The notes beneath the pieces were generated by a model that had not been told where the DNA came from, searched no databases, and saw only the letters and a list, made by a program, of their open reading frames with translations. The translations under genes and the position numbers were made by a program. Source: JANQOH01 sp965201115 (GTDB taxonomy: Bacteria > Pseudomonadota > Alphaproteobacteria > UBA7887). From it: 64,000 nucleotides of DNA. The DNA is taken from positions 1,364,001 through 1,428,000 of the forward strand of contig OZ241745.1 in assembly GCA_965201115.1 (NCBI GenBank), in the 5' to 3' direction. How positions within the stretch are numbered: position 1 is the stretch's first letter; the number at the start of each line of letters is the position of its first letter. This document shows positions 44,839-53,836 of this stretch, in pieces.

Positions 44839-46295
44839 CGCCGCTGCCCGCCGGCCCGTGGGACGGCGGCAAGCCGCGCGAGGCGTGCGGCATTTTCGGC
44901 ATGTTCGGGCATCCGGACGCGGCGGCGCATACGGCGCTCGGCCTGCATGCGCTTCAGCACCGCGGGCAGGAGGCCGCCGGCATCGTCAGTTTCGACGGCG
45001 CGGCGTTCCACGCGCATCGCGGCCTTGGCCGGGTGGGCGACGAGTTCGGCGACCCCGGGACCATGCGCCAGCTGCCGGGCGACCGCGCGCTGGGGCATGT
45101 GCGCTACGCCACCCAGGGCGAGCTCGCGCTGCGCAACGTGCAGCCCATCTTCGCCGATCTCGAAAGCGGCGGCGTCGCCGTCGCCCACAACGGCAACCTG
45201 ACCGACGCGCCGCGCCTCCGCCGCGAGCTGGTGCGCCGCGGCTGCATCTTCCAATCGACGATGGACACCGAGGTTATCGTCCATCTCATCGCCACGAGCG
45301 CGCGGGAAGCGTTCGTGGCGCGGCTGATCGACGCGCTGCGGCGCGTTACGGGCGCCTGGTCGCTGGCCCTGCTGACCCGCGAGGCGCTGATCGGCGCGCG
45401 GGATCCGTTCGGCGTGCGGCCGCTGCAAATCGGCCGGCTCGACGGCGGAACGATACTGACGTCGGAAACGTGCGCGCTGGATATCATCGGCGCCGAGTTC
45501 GTGCGCGACGTGCGGCCCGGAGAGATCGTCATCGTCGAGAGCGGCGGCATACGCGCCATGACGCCGTTTCCGCCCGCGCCGCCGCGGTTCTGCGTGTTCG
45601 AATACATCTATTTCTCGCGGCCCGACAGCGCCGTCGAGGGGCGCGGCGTCTATGCGGCGCGCAAGCGCATGGGCGCCGAACTGGCGCGCGAACAGGGGGT
45701 GGGCGCCGACGTGGTGGCCCCGGTGCCCGATTCCGGCGTGCCGGCGGCCATCGGCTACGCGGAGCGGGCGGGCCTGCCGTTCGAACTCGGCATCGTGCGC
45801 AACCATTATGTCGGGCGCACCTTCATCGAGCCCACCGACACGATCCGCCATCTCGGCGTGAAGCTGAAGCACAACGCCAACCGCGCGACGCTGGCGGGCA
45901 AGCGCGTGGTGCTGGTGGACGACTCCATCGTGCGCGGCTCGACGTCGATCAAGATCGTGGAAATGGTGCGCGAGGCCGGCGCGACCGAGGTCCACATGCG
46001 CATCGCCAGCCCGCCCACCGCATGGTCGTGCTTCTACGGGGTCGATACCCCCGACCGCGGCGAACTGCTGGCCGCGCGCCTCGACACGGCGGCGATGGCG
46101 CGCCATATCCGGGTGGACAGTTTGGGGTTCCTGTCGATCGACGGCCTCTACCGCGCGATGGGGGCCGAAGAGGGCCGCGGCGGCGCGCGGAAATTCTGCG
46201 ACGCCTGCTTCACCGGCGACTACCCCATCCCGCTGAGCGATTCGGAGAGCGGCGGCGACCCTTCGCAGCTGTCGCTTCTGGCCGCCGGCGCGTGA
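44835..46295 (+). CDS. purF: Amidophosphoribosyltransferase
   Basis: 486 residues. First committed enzyme of purine synthesis, moving glutamine amide to PRPP. A 17-residue propeptide precedes the Ntn nucleophile Cys18 in REACGIFGMFG. RYATQGELALRNVQPI and HNGNLTDA belong to the glutaminase domain. The PRPP loop is VVLVDDSIVRGSTS. Starts at GTG 44835 overlapping cvpA (GTGA). Confidence 0.95.
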   Translation: MTPLPAGPWDGGKPREACGIFGMFGHPDAAAHTALGLHALQHRGQEAAGIVSFDGAAFHAHRGLGRVGDEFGDPGTMRQLPGDRALGHVRYATQGELALRNVQPIFADLESGGVAVAHNGNLTDAPRLRRELVRRGCIFQSTMDTEVIVHLIATSAREAFVARLIDALRRVTGAWSLALLTREALIGARDPFGVRPLQIGRLDGGTILTSETCALDIIGAEFVRDVRPGEIVIVESGGIRAMTPFPPAPPRFCVFEYIYFSRPDSAVEGRGVYAARKRMGAELAREQGVGADVVAPVPDSGVPAAIGYAERAGLPFELGIVRNHYVGRTFIEPTDTIRHLGVKLKHNANRATLAGKRVVLVDDSIVRGSTSIKIVEMVREAGATEVHMRIASPPTAWSCFYGVDTPDRGELLAARLDTAAMARHIRVDSLGFLSIDGLYRAMGAEEGRGGARKFCDACFTGDYPIPLSDSESGGDPSQLSLLAAGA

Positions 46296-46307
46296 GCGGG
46301 AGCGCAA

Positions 46308-46475
46308 CCCCGCCGAAGGCGGGGCCCGGGACCGCGGGCATCCCTGCCCGCACGTTTGCGCGCGGCGTGGCGTTGGCGGTGAAGCGCGGGCGCCGCGCCC
46401 TGCTCTCCGCCGCCCGTGCCGTCCGAGACGTGCGGGCGGGGACGCGCGGGCGCCCAGGCAGCCCGCGCCTTCGGC
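46308..46475. repeat. Dispersed repeats between purF and SDR gene
   Basis: An inverted UUCG-hairpin copy at 46310-46360 and a GTGCGGGCG copy near 46428. The first can act as purF terminator. Confidence 0.75.
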
Positions 46476-46493
46476 GCGGCCCGTCGGCGTGAC

Positions 46494-47207
46494 ATGAGCG
46501 CCGGCGGGCGCCTGGCCGGGCGCGCGGCGGTCGTTACCGGCGCGTCGCGCGGCATCGGCGCCGCCGTCGCCGAACGCTTCGCCGCCGAGGGCGCGCATGT
46601 GTACGGCGTCGCGCGCGACCGCGGCGCACTGGCCGCGCTGGCCGACCGCATCGCGGCGGCAGGCGGCGCGGCGACCGCGGTTCCGCTCGACGTAACCGAC
46701 GGCCCCGGCGTGGACCGCCTCGGCGGCGCGGTCGCCGAACGCCACGGGCGCCTCGACATTCTGGTCGGCAACGCGGCGCTGCTGACCGGCCTTGCGCCGC
46801 TGGGCCATATCCGCCCGCGCGATTGGGACCGCACGGTCGATGTGGGGCTCGGCGCCAATTGGCGCCTGTTGCGCGCGTTCGACCCGCTGCTGCGCCGGTC
46901 GCCATCGGGCCGCGCGATTTTCGTGACGTCCGGCGCCGGCCACCGCCCCCGCGCCTATTGGGGCGCCTACGCGGTCGCCAAGGCGGGGTTGGAAATGCTG
47001 GCCCGCGTCTATGCCGAGGAAGTCCGCAAGACGCCCGTCCGCGTGAACCTGGTCGACCCCGGCGCCGTGCGCACCGCGATGCGCGCCCGCGCCATGCCGG
47101 GCGAGGACCCCGCCGCGCTCCCGCCGCCGGAGGCCGTAACCGGCGTTTTCGTGGCGCTGGCCGCGCCCTCGTGCCGCCGCCACGGCGAGACCGTCCGCGC
47201 GCGGTAG
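46494..47207 (+). CDS. Short-chain dehydrogenase/reductase
   Basis: 237 residues. Classical SDR with TGASRGIG cofactor motif near residue 15, NAALLTG (in place of NNAG), the catalytic Ser in FVTSGAGH, and Tyr/Lys in YWGAYAVAKAG. The SDR-after-purF order is common in alphaproteobacteria. The acidic residue selecting NAD or NADP is not clear (GVARDRG suggests NADP). Substrate unknown. Confidence 0.88.
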   Translation: MSAGGRLAGRAAVVTGASRGIGAAVAERFAAEGAHVYGVARDRGALAALADRIAAAGGAATAVPLDVTDGPGVDRLGGAVAERHGRLDILVGNAALLTGLAPLGHIRPRDWDRTVDVGLGANWRLLRAFDPLLRRSPSGRAIFVTSGAGHRPRAYWGAYAVAKAGLEMLARVYAEEVRKTPVRVNLVDPGAVRTAMRARAMPGEDPAALPPPEAVTGVFVALAAPSCRRHGETVRAR

Positions 47208-47294
47208 CGCCGTTCCCGCCTTCCGGGACTTGGCGCGGCGCGCGGGATGCGCTATCTATTGCCCCCGCAACCGGCGAACGGAGGGCGAGGGGCC

Positions 47295-47624
47295 ATGAAG
47301 GTTAGCGCGGCGCGGTTTCGGATGGGGGATATCGTTCGGCACCGCCTCCATCCGTTTCGGGGGGTCGTGTTCGACGTCGATCCCGAATTCGCCAATACCG
47401 AGGAGTGGTACCGGTCGATACCCGCGTCGGCGCGGCCGCGGCGCGACCAGCCCTTTTACCACCTGCTCGCCGAGAACGACGATACGACGTACATTGCCTA
47501 TGTGTCGGAACAGAACCTGTTGCCCGACGCCGAATCCGGCCCGGTGGGGCACCCGGAAACCGCGCGCATGTTCGCCGGGTTGCGCGACGGGCGCTACGTT
47601 CCGCGGCCCGGCCGCGCGAACTGA
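47295..47624 (+). CDS. hspQ: Heat shock protein HspQ
   Basis: 109 residues. ARFRMGDIVRHRLHPFRGVVFDVDPEF, abbreviated here to its core GDIVRHRLHPFRGVV, and FYHLLAEND plus YVSEQNLLPD match HspQ/YccV, a hemimethylated-DNA-binding and Lon-specificity protein. ATG 47295 has GAGGGG 5 bases upstream. Confidence 0.92.
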   Translation: MKVSAARFRMGDIVRHRLHPFRGVVFDVDPEFANTEEWYRSIPASARPRRDQPFYHLLAENDDTTYIAYVSEQNLLPDAESGPVGHPETARMFAGLRDGRYVPRPGRAN

Positions 47625-47651
47625 GCGGCGGACGCGCCGCGCGGAGCCGCC

Positions 47652-47903
47652 GTGACCGGCGCCCCGCCCGCCCCCGACCGCATGCTCGACATCACCCCTT
47701 GGGTATGCCCGATGACTTTCGTGCGCACGCGGCTCGCGCTTGATGCGATGAACCCCGGCGAATGCCTCGAGGTGCGGCTGAACGAAGGCGAGCCGCTTGA
47801 AAACGTGCCGCGCTCGGCGGCCGAACTCGGCCACGAGGTGGTGTCGCTCGCGCCCGAGGACGGCGCGGCGGGCGTCTGGCGCCTGCTCATCCGCCTGCGG
47901 TAA
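47652..47903 (+). CDS. TusA/SirA-like sulfurtransferase family protein
   Basis: 83 residues from GTG 47652 (ATG 47682 is an alternative). LDITPWVCPMTFVRTRLAL has the conserved Cys19-Pro of TusA-family persulfide carriers, and the rest fits the two-layer beta-alpha fold. The gene lies 27 bases after hspQ and is probably cotranscribed. It may deliver sulfur for tRNA thiolation or act in another sulfur relay. Confidence 0.82.
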   Translation: MTGAPPAPDRMLDITPWVCPMTFVRTRLALDAMNPGECLEVRLNEGEPLENVPRSAAELGHEVVSLAPEDGAAGVWRLLIRLR

Positions 47904-47919
47904 GCGCGCCCCCCAAGCG

Positions 47920-48145
47920 CGCAACCCCGCCGAAGGCGGGGCCCGGGACCGCGGGCATCCTGCCCGCACGCCGCCAACCCGCGCGAATGCCGCCGGGAAG
48001 AGCGCGGGCGCGCTTCCTGGGTGCGCGGGCGTCTCGCCCGCACGTCTCCACTCCCCTCGGCGCCGCCAACGTACGCGCCTTCCCCGCCGACGCCGCGCCT
48101 TGCGGAAACGTGCGGGCGGGGACGCCCGCGCGCCCAGGCGGTCCG
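47920..48145. repeat. Cluster of dispersed repeats
   Basis: Three elements (47925-47975 inverted, 48013-48050 inverted, 48106-48140 forward) between the convergent sulfurtransferase-like gene and purH. No gene is seen. Confidence 0.8.
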
Positions 48146-48149
48146 CGCA

Positions 48150-49757
48150 TCAATGGCGGAAGCCGCGCACGCCGGTAAACGCCATCGCCAGGCCGCGCGC
48201 GTCGGCGGCGGCGATGACCTCCTCATCGCGAATGGAGCCGCCGGGCTGCACGACCGCCGTGACGCCCGCGTCGGCGGCGGCGGCGAGACCGTCGGCGAAC
48301 GGGAAAAAGGCGTCGGACGCGGCGACCGCGCCGGCGGCGCGCGAGACGCTTTCGCCCGCGGCCGCCGCGGCCTCGCGCGCCTTGCGCGCCGCGTCGCGCG
48401 CCGCGTCGAGGCGGCTCGTCTGCCCCGCGCCGATCCCCACGGTCGCGCCGCCGCGCGCGAAGACGACCGCGTTCGACCGCGCATGTTTGCATACGCGGAA
48501 CGCAAACAGCAGATCGTCGATCTCGCGCGCCGCGGGGCGCCGGCGCGTGACGATGCGCAAGTCGGCGGCGGAAATGCGCGCCGCATCGGCGTCCTGAACC
48601 AGCAGCCCGCCGGGCGTCGAGCGCAGGATTCGCTCCGGCGCGGCGGGGTCGGCCGGCGCGCCGGTCAACAGCAGGCGCAGGTTCGGCTTCCGCGCGAACG
48701 CGGCGCGCGCGCCGGCGGCGGCGCCGGGCGCGATAACGGCTTCCATGAAGGTTTCGCACACCGCGCGCGCCGCCGCGGCGTCGAGCGGGCGGTTGAACGC
48801 CGCGACGCCGCCGAACGCGCTCACCGGGTCGCACGCGCGCGCGGCGCGAAAGGCGGCGGCGGGGCCGGCCCCGAGCGCGGCGCCGCACGGCGTGGCGTGC
48901 TTGACGATCGCCGCCGCCGGAGACGCGAACTCGCAAACGAGCGCGAACGCCGCGTCGGCGTCGGTAATGTTGTTGTAGCCGAGCGGCTTGCCCCGGACCT
49001 GCTCCGCCGCCGCCGCGCCGGGCCGCGCGGCGCCCGAGCGGTAGAGCGCGGCGCGCTGGTGCGGGTTTTCGCCGTAGCGCAGCGCCCGCCCCCCGGCGCC
49101 CGCAACGGCGATGCGCGGCGGCGGCGCGGCGAGGCCCAATTCGCCGCCGAGCCACTCGGCGATCGCCGCGTCGTAGGCGGCCGCGCGCGCGAAGGCGGCC
49201 TGAGCCAGCCGCCGCCGCGCGGCGCCGTCGAGCGCCCCGCCCGACGCCTCGAGCGCCGCCGCCGCCCAGCCGTAATCCCGCGGGTCGGAAAGCACGGCGA
49301 CGCGGGCGTGGTTCTTCGCCGCCGACCGCAGCAGCGCCGGCCCGCCGATGTCGATGGTCTCGATGCAGGCGTCGAAGCCCGCGCCCCGCGCGACCGTGCG
49401 CTCGAACGGGTAGAGATTGACCGCCGCGAGGTCGATGGGCGCGATACCGTGCGCGGTCATGGCGGCGCGGTCGCCGGGGTCGCCGCGGCGCGCAAGCAGG
49501 CCGCCGTGGATGGCGGGATGCAGCGTCTTCACGCGCCCGCCCATGATCTCCGGGAAGCCCGTGCGCTCTTCCACCGCGACGATGGGAACCCCCGCCCCGG
49601 CGAGAACCCGCGCCGTGCCGCCGGTGGAGAGTATCTCGACCCCGAGCCGCGCCAGCGTTTTCGCGAAATCGACGATGCCCGTTTTGTCGGACACCGAGAG
49701 CAGCGCCCGCTCGATGCGTATGCGCCCCTCCGGCGCGGCGGATCCGGCTGCCGTCAC
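48150..49757 (-). CDS. purH: Bifunctional AICAR formyltransferase/IMP cyclohydrolase
   Basis: 535 residues, catalysing the last two steps of IMP synthesis. The N-terminal cyclohydrolase has LLSVSDKTGIVDFA, ILSTGGTARVL and GGRVKTLHPAIHGGLL. The C-terminal transformylase has LRYGENPHQRAA, IVKHATPCGAALG and AFGGVAAFNRPLD. Full family length. Confidence 0.96.
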   Translation of the reverse strand: MTAAGSAAPEGRIRIERALLSVSDKTGIVDFAKTLARLGVEILSTGGTARVLAGAGVPIVAVEERTGFPEIMGGRVKTLHPAIHGGLLARRGDPGDRAAMTAHGIAPIDLAAVNLYPFERTVARGAGFDACIETIDIGGPALLRSAAKNHARVAVLSDPRDYGWAAAALEASGGALDGAARRRLAQAAFARAAAYDAAIAEWLGGELGLAAPPPRIAVAGAGGRALRYGENPHQRAALYRSGAARPGAAAAEQVRGKPLGYNNITDADAAFALVCEFASPAAAIVKHATPCGAALGAGPAAAFRAARACDPVSAFGGVAAFNRPLDAAAARAVCETFMEAVIAPGAAAGARAAFARKPNLRLLLTGAPADPAAPERILRSTPGGLLVQDADAARISAADLRIVTRRRPAAREIDDLLFAFRVCKHARSNAVVFARGGATVGIGAGQTSRLDAARDAARKAREAAAAAGESVSRAAGAVAASDAFFPFADGLAAAADAGVTAVVQPGGSIRDEEVIAAADARGLAMAFTGVRGFRH

Positions 49758-49800
49758 GGGTTATCTATCGACCGCGCCATTCTCCCGAAAGGCGGCGCGC

Positions 49801-50727
49801 CTAAACCGGGTCCCAGTCGAAGACGTCGGCGCTGACGTCCAGCGGGTAGAACGATTTGGCGAGCGCCGGGGCGGCGTGGGCGGCGACGGCGGCGGGAGTC
49901 CAGCCCTCGCCGCGATGCGCCGAGCGCAGCGGGCGCGACTGGCTCATCAGGAATATCTCGTTGCCGCGCACGGCGAACACCTGGCCGGTGACATTCGCCT
50001 CGTCCGCCGCATGGCTCGCCAGCCATACGGCGACCGGCGCGATGGTGTCGGGCGTCATGCGCTTGAGCCGCTCGATGCGCGCGGCCCCGCCCTCGTCGGA
50101 TACGGGGATCGTGCCGATCATCCGGCTCCAGGCGAACGGCGAGATGACGTTCGAGCGCACGCCGAAGCGCGCCATGTCGAGCGCGATCGATTTCGCCAGC
50201 CCCACGATGCCGAGCTTGGCCGCCGCGTAGTTCGCCTGGCCGATATTGCCCACCAGCCCGGAGGTGGAGGTCATGAACACGAAGGCGCCGGCGCCTTGCG
50301 CCCGGAAGCGCGCCGCCGCCGCGCGGCTTACGTTGAAACTGCCGTTCAGGTGAACGCCGATGACGGCGCTCCAGTCGTCGTGCGTCATCTTGTGGAAGAT
50401 GGCGTCGCGCAGGATGCCCGCATTGGCGACGACCGCGTCTATGCGCCCGAACTCGGCCTCGGCGCGGGCGACCATCGCTTCGGCGGCGTCCGGGTCGGCG
50501 ACGCTGCCGAAATCGGCGACCGCGCGGCCGCCGGCGTCCTCGATCTCCTTGACGACCTCGAGCGCGGGGATGCGGTCGGCGCCGTCTCCGCCCACGGCGC
50601 CGCCGAGGTCGTTCGCGACGACATTGGCGCCTTCGCGCGCCATCGCCAAGGCAAAGGCGCGCCCGATGCCGCGCCCGGCGCCCGTCACCAGCACGGTCTT
50701 GCCGCGCACCATCCCGTTTTCGGCCAT
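49801..50727 (-). CDS. Short-chain dehydrogenase (17-beta-HSD4/FabG-like)
   Basis: 308 residues from ATG 50727, with a GGGGG-rich ribosome site. VLVTGAGRGIGRAFALAMAR is the nucleotide site, shown in part; VVANAGILRD follows, with catalytic Ser in TSTSGLVG and Tyr/Lys in QANYAAAKLG. VANDLGG and the long C-terminal extension of about 60 residues resemble the dehydrogenase part of multifunctional beta-oxidation proteins that act on 3-hydroxyacyl-CoA. Substrate inferred only. It lies upstream of purH in the same direction, 43 bases apart. Confidence 0.85.
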   Translation of the reverse strand: MAENGMVRGKTVLVTGAGRGIGRAFALAMAREGANVVANDLGGAVGGDGADRIPALEVVKEIEDAGGRAVADFGSVADPDAAEAMVARAEAEFGRIDAVVANAGILRDAIFHKMTHDDWSAVIGVHLNGSFNVSRAAAARFRAQGAGAFVFMTSTSGLVGNIGQANYAAAKLGIVGLAKSIALDMARFGVRSNVISPFAWSRMIGTIPVSDEGGAARIERLKRMTPDTIAPVAVWLASHAADEANVTGQVFAVRGNEIFLMSQSRPLRSAHRGEGWTPAAVAAHAAPALAKSFYPLDVSADVFDWDPV

Positions 50728-50827
50728 GCCGCCCCCGCTTTCGCCGCGTTGCCCGGCGATTATCCTACGCGGCGGGGGCCGCGGCGCAAGCCCGCCGCGC
50801 GGGGGCGCAACCGAGGATGCGCGCGCG

Positions 50828-51136
50828 TCAGTGGCTGCTGCCGACCCCCCGGCGGCGCTGGACCTCGGCATACGAGAGCCACCGGCCGTTGTGCGGCCAA
50901 TAGGTCGAGCCGCCGACGGCGATTTCGAGCTCCTCGTCGGTCAGGGTCCCGTTCGGGTTGGGCGGAAACACGATATGCACCGTGTCCCCGGTATCGACCG
51001 CGACCCGGACTTCCTCCCGCCCGAACGCGAAGCCCCTGGCGGTCAGCGCCGCCTTCGCGTTGGCCTCGACCTCGGCGCGGAAATTCCTGTCTTCGCGGTA
51101 CGCTTTCGCGACCGCCTGAAACCGGTTGTCTTTCAT
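50828..51136 (-). CDS. NHLP-leader RiPP precursor peptide 5
   Basis: 102 residues from ATG 51136 (GGAGCG upstream). Shorter leader (1-76): VAKAYREDRNFRAEVEANAK, KAALTARGFAF, EVRVAVDTGDTVHIVFPP, NPNGTLTDEELEIAVGG. The core (77-102) begins STYWPHNGRW, has no cysteine, three Trp/Tyr-type aromatics near its start, and a basic RRRGVGSSH end. Without Cys it cannot form thioethers, so a different modification from precursors 1-4 is likely if it is modified at all. It lies 13 kb from precursor 4, next to the SDR gene. Confidence 0.82.
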   Translation of the reverse strand: MKDNRFQAVAKAYREDRNFRAEVEANAKAALTARGFAFGREEVRVAVDTGDTVHIVFPPNPNGTLTDEELEIAVGGSTYWPHNGRWLSYAEVQRRRGVGSSH

Positions 51137-51176
51137 CGACTGGCGCTCCTTCCTTCCCTCGCGATTGCGGGAACAA

Positions 51177-51205
51177 GCCATAGCACAAGGCGGGAGCGGA
51201 GTCAA
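51177..51205 (-). promoter_or_regulatory. Promoter of RiPP precursor 5
   Basis: TTGACT (complement of 51200-51205), 17-base spacer ending in TGC, -10 TATGGC. The leader is only about 35-40 bases, shorter than in the other four. Confidence 0.7.
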
Positions 51206-51219
51206 CGCCGCCGCATATG

Positions 51220-51615
51220 CCAACCCCGCCGAAGGCGGGGCCCGGGACCGCGGGCATCCTGCCCGCACGTCTCCACCGCGCCGAAGGCCGCCATGAGGAG
51301 CGCGCCGCGCTTCCCGGGTGCGCGGGCGTCTCGCCCGCACGTCTCGACGCTGCGGGCGCCGAAGAGCAGGGGGCGGAGACGACCGTGCTTCTCCGCCGGC
51401 GCCGCGCCTGCCGCGAACGTGCGGGCAGGATGCCCGCGCACCCGGGCCCCGCCTTCGGCGGGGTTGGCATATGCGGGGGCGTCCTCGCCCGCGCGTTTCA
51501 ACGCTGCGGGCGCCGGAGAGCAAGGGGCGGCGGCCGTGCTTCCACGGCAACAGCGCGCCCTGCGGAAACGTGCGGGCAGGATGCCCGCGGTCCCGGGCCC
51601 CGCCTTCGGCGGGGT
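51220..51615. repeat. Cluster of dispersed repeats between precursor 5 and yejE
   Basis: About five elements (near 51225, 51318, 51420, 51470 and 51570) in both orientations fill this stretch. No gene is seen. Confidence 0.8.
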
Positions 51616-51617
51616 AC

Positions 51618-52709
51618 TCATATGTTGGTCTTGCGGGGGTCGAAGGCGTCGCGGACGGCCTCGCCGATGAAGACGAGCAGCGACAGCATGACGGCAAGGG
51701 CGAAAAAGCCGGTGAAGCCGAGCCACGGCGCCTGAAGGTTGTTCTTGCCCTGGTTCAGCAGTTCGCCGAGCGACGGCGACCCCGGCGGCAAGCCGAAACC
51801 CAGGAAATCCAGCGACGTCAGAACCGTCACCGAGCCCGTGAGGATGAACGGCAGAAAGGTGAGCGTCGCCACCATCGCATTCGGCAGGATGTGGCGGAAC
51901 ATGATGCCGATGTCGCTCACGCCGAGCGCCCGCGCGGCGCGCACGAACTCGAAATTGCGCGCGCGCAGGAACTCCGCCCGCACCACGCCCACCAGCGCCA
52001 TCCAGCTGAACAGCAGCATCAGGCCGAGCAACCACCAGAAACTCGGCTCCACGATGCTCGCCAGGATGATCAGCAGATACAGTATCGGCAGGCCCGACCA
52101 GATCTCGATGAAACGCTGGAAGACCAAATCCACCCAGCCGCCGAAATACCCCTGCACGGCGCCGGCGGCGATGCCGATCAGCGAGCTTATCCCGGTCAGA
52201 ACCAGCCCGAACAGCACCGATATGCGGAAGCCGTAGATAAGCCGCGCCGCCACGTCGCGCGCCTGGTCATCGGTCCCCAGCCAGTGCCGCGCCGAAGGCG
52301 CCGCGGGCGACGGCTTGTCGAGGCCGGTATCCACCGTGTCGTACCGGAACGGTATCGGCGGCCACAGGATCCAGCCGCCCGCGCCGCGGATCGCGTCGGT
52401 CACGAACGAGTCGCGGTAGTCGGCCTCGGTTTCGAACCCTTCCTCCTCGCCGACGAACACGGTCTCGGGGTAGGCGCGCAGAACGGGCGCGTAAAACGCG
52501 CCGCCGTGGAAGACGAGTATCGGCTTGTCGTTGGCGATGAACTCGGCGGGGAGGCTGAGCGCGAAAACGGCGAGGAATATCCACAGGCTCCACCAGCCGC
52601 GCCGGTTGCGGCGGAAATTGCGCAGGCGCCGCCGGTCGAGCCGCGATATGCGCAGGCCGAGAACGCGCTCGCCGGGCGGCGGCGGCGCGGCGGGCGCCGG
52701 CGCGGTCAT
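51618..52709 (-). CDS. yejE: Peptide ABC transporter permease (YejE-type)
   Basis: 363 residues from ATG 52709, overlapping the yejB stop. The N-terminal RLRNFRRNRRGWWSLWIFL leads into the first helix, followed by a long periplasmic loop (ILVFHGGAF, ETVFVGEEEGFETEADYRD) typical of YejE. HWLGTDDQARDVAARLIYGFR and the EAA loop ARALGVSDIGIMFRHILPN match. It ends with VRDAFDPRKTN. It should form the peptide or oligopeptide importer with YejA and YejB. yejF, the ATPase normally next, is absent here. Confidence 0.93.
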   Translation of the reverse strand: MTAPAPAAPPPPGERVLGLRISRLDRRRLRNFRRNRRGWWSLWIFLAVFALSLPAEFIANDKPILVFHGGAFYAPVLRAYPETVFVGEEEGFETEADYRDSFVTDAIRGAGGWILWPPIPFRYDTVDTGLDKPSPAAPSARHWLGTDDQARDVAARLIYGFRISVLFGLVLTGISSLIGIAAGAVQGYFGGWVDLVFQRFIEIWSGLPILYLLIILASIVEPSFWWLLGLMLLFSWMALVGVVRAEFLRARNFEFVRAARALGVSDIGIMFRHILPNAMVATLTFLPFILTGSVTVLTSLDFLGFGLPPGSPSLGELLNQGKNNLQAPWLGFTGFFALAVMLSLLVFIGEAVRDAFDPRKTNI

Positions 52710-53815
52710 GTCTCGCGGCTTTCGAAATCGATCCGCGGATCGATGATCGTGTAGGCGATATCGCCCACCAGCTGCATGACGAGGCCGAGCAGGGTGAAGA
52801 AATAAAGCGAGGCGAACATCACCGGATAATCGCGCCCCAGCGCCGCCTCGAAACCGAGCAGGCCCAGCCCGTCGAGCGAAAAGATGATCTCGGTCAACAG
52901 CGCGCCGGTGAACAATATGCCGACGAACGCGCTCGGGAAGCCCGCAATCACGATCAGCATCGCGTTGCGGAACACATGGCCGTAGAGCACGCGGCGCTCG
53001 GTAAGCCCCTTGGCGCGCGCGGTCATTACGTATTGCTTGCCGATTTCTTCCAGGAACGAGTTCTTGGTGAGCAGGGTCAACCCGGCGAAGCCGCCGATAA
53101 CCATCGACAGGATCGGCAGCGCCAGGTGCCAGAAATAATCCGCGGTCTGCGCCAGCCAACCCAGGCTTTCGGCGCCGGGCGAGGCCAGGCCGCGCAGGGG
53201 GAACCAGTCGAAATAGCGCCCGCCGGCGAACAGCACGATCAACAGGATGGCGAACAGAAAACCCGGTATCGCGTTGCCCACGATAACCGCGCCCGAGGTC
53301 CACACATCGAAGCGGCTGCCGTCGCGCACCGCCTTGGCGATGCCCAGCGGGATCGAGATCAGGTAGATCAGCAGGGTCGTCCACAGGCCGAGCGAAATCG
53401 ACACCGGCATTTTCGACAGCACGAGATCGACCACACGCTCGTCCCGGAAAAAACTCTCGCCGAAATCGAAGCGGATGTAGTTCCATATCATCGAGAAGAA
53501 GCGCTGATGCATGGGCTTGTCGAAGCCGAACTGGCGCTCGAGATCGGCCAGCAGCTCGGGGTCGAGGCCGCGCGCGCCGCGGTATTTCTCGCCGACTCCG
53601 CCGCCGCCCGCCGCGCCGCCGGTCGATTCCGGCGTCAGTTCGCCGCCGCCGCCGGCCACGCGCGCGGTGGCGTCGACGGCGACCCCCTGCATGGTGGCGA
53701 TAAGCTGTTCGATCGGGCCGCCCGGCGCCGCCTGGATGACGACGAAATTGATGACCATGATCCCGAACAGCGTCGGGACGATCAGCAACAGCCGCCGGAC
53801 GATATAGGCGAGCAT
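52706..53815 (-). CDS. yejB: Peptide ABC transporter permease (YejB-type)
   Basis: 369 residues. AYIVRRLLLIVPTLFGIMVINF at the N-terminus (quoted in part) and VIQAAPGGPIEQLIA are characteristic, with the extended periplasmic loop typical of YejB. The EAA loop reads YVMTARAKGLTERRVLYGHV. Partner of YejE. It starts 21 bases after the yejA stop. Confidence 0.94.
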   Translation of the reverse strand: MLAYIVRRLLLIVPTLFGIMVINFVVIQAAPGGPIEQLIATMQGVAVDATARVAGGGGELTPESTGGAAGGGGVGEKYRGARGLDPELLADLERQFGFDKPMHQRFFSMIWNYIRFDFGESFFRDERVVDLVLSKMPVSISLGLWTTLLIYLISIPLGIAKAVRDGSRFDVWTSGAVIVGNAIPGFLFAILLIVLFAGGRYFDWFPLRGLASPGAESLGWLAQTADYFWHLALPILSMVIGGFAGLTLLTKNSFLEEIGKQYVMTARAKGLTERRVLYGHVFRNAMLIVIAGFPSAFVGILFTGALLTEIIFSLDGLGLLGFEAALGRDYPVMFASLYFFTLLGLVMQLVGDIAYTIIDPRIDFESRET

Positions 53816-53836
53816 GGGCGGCCCCCGCCCGCGCGG

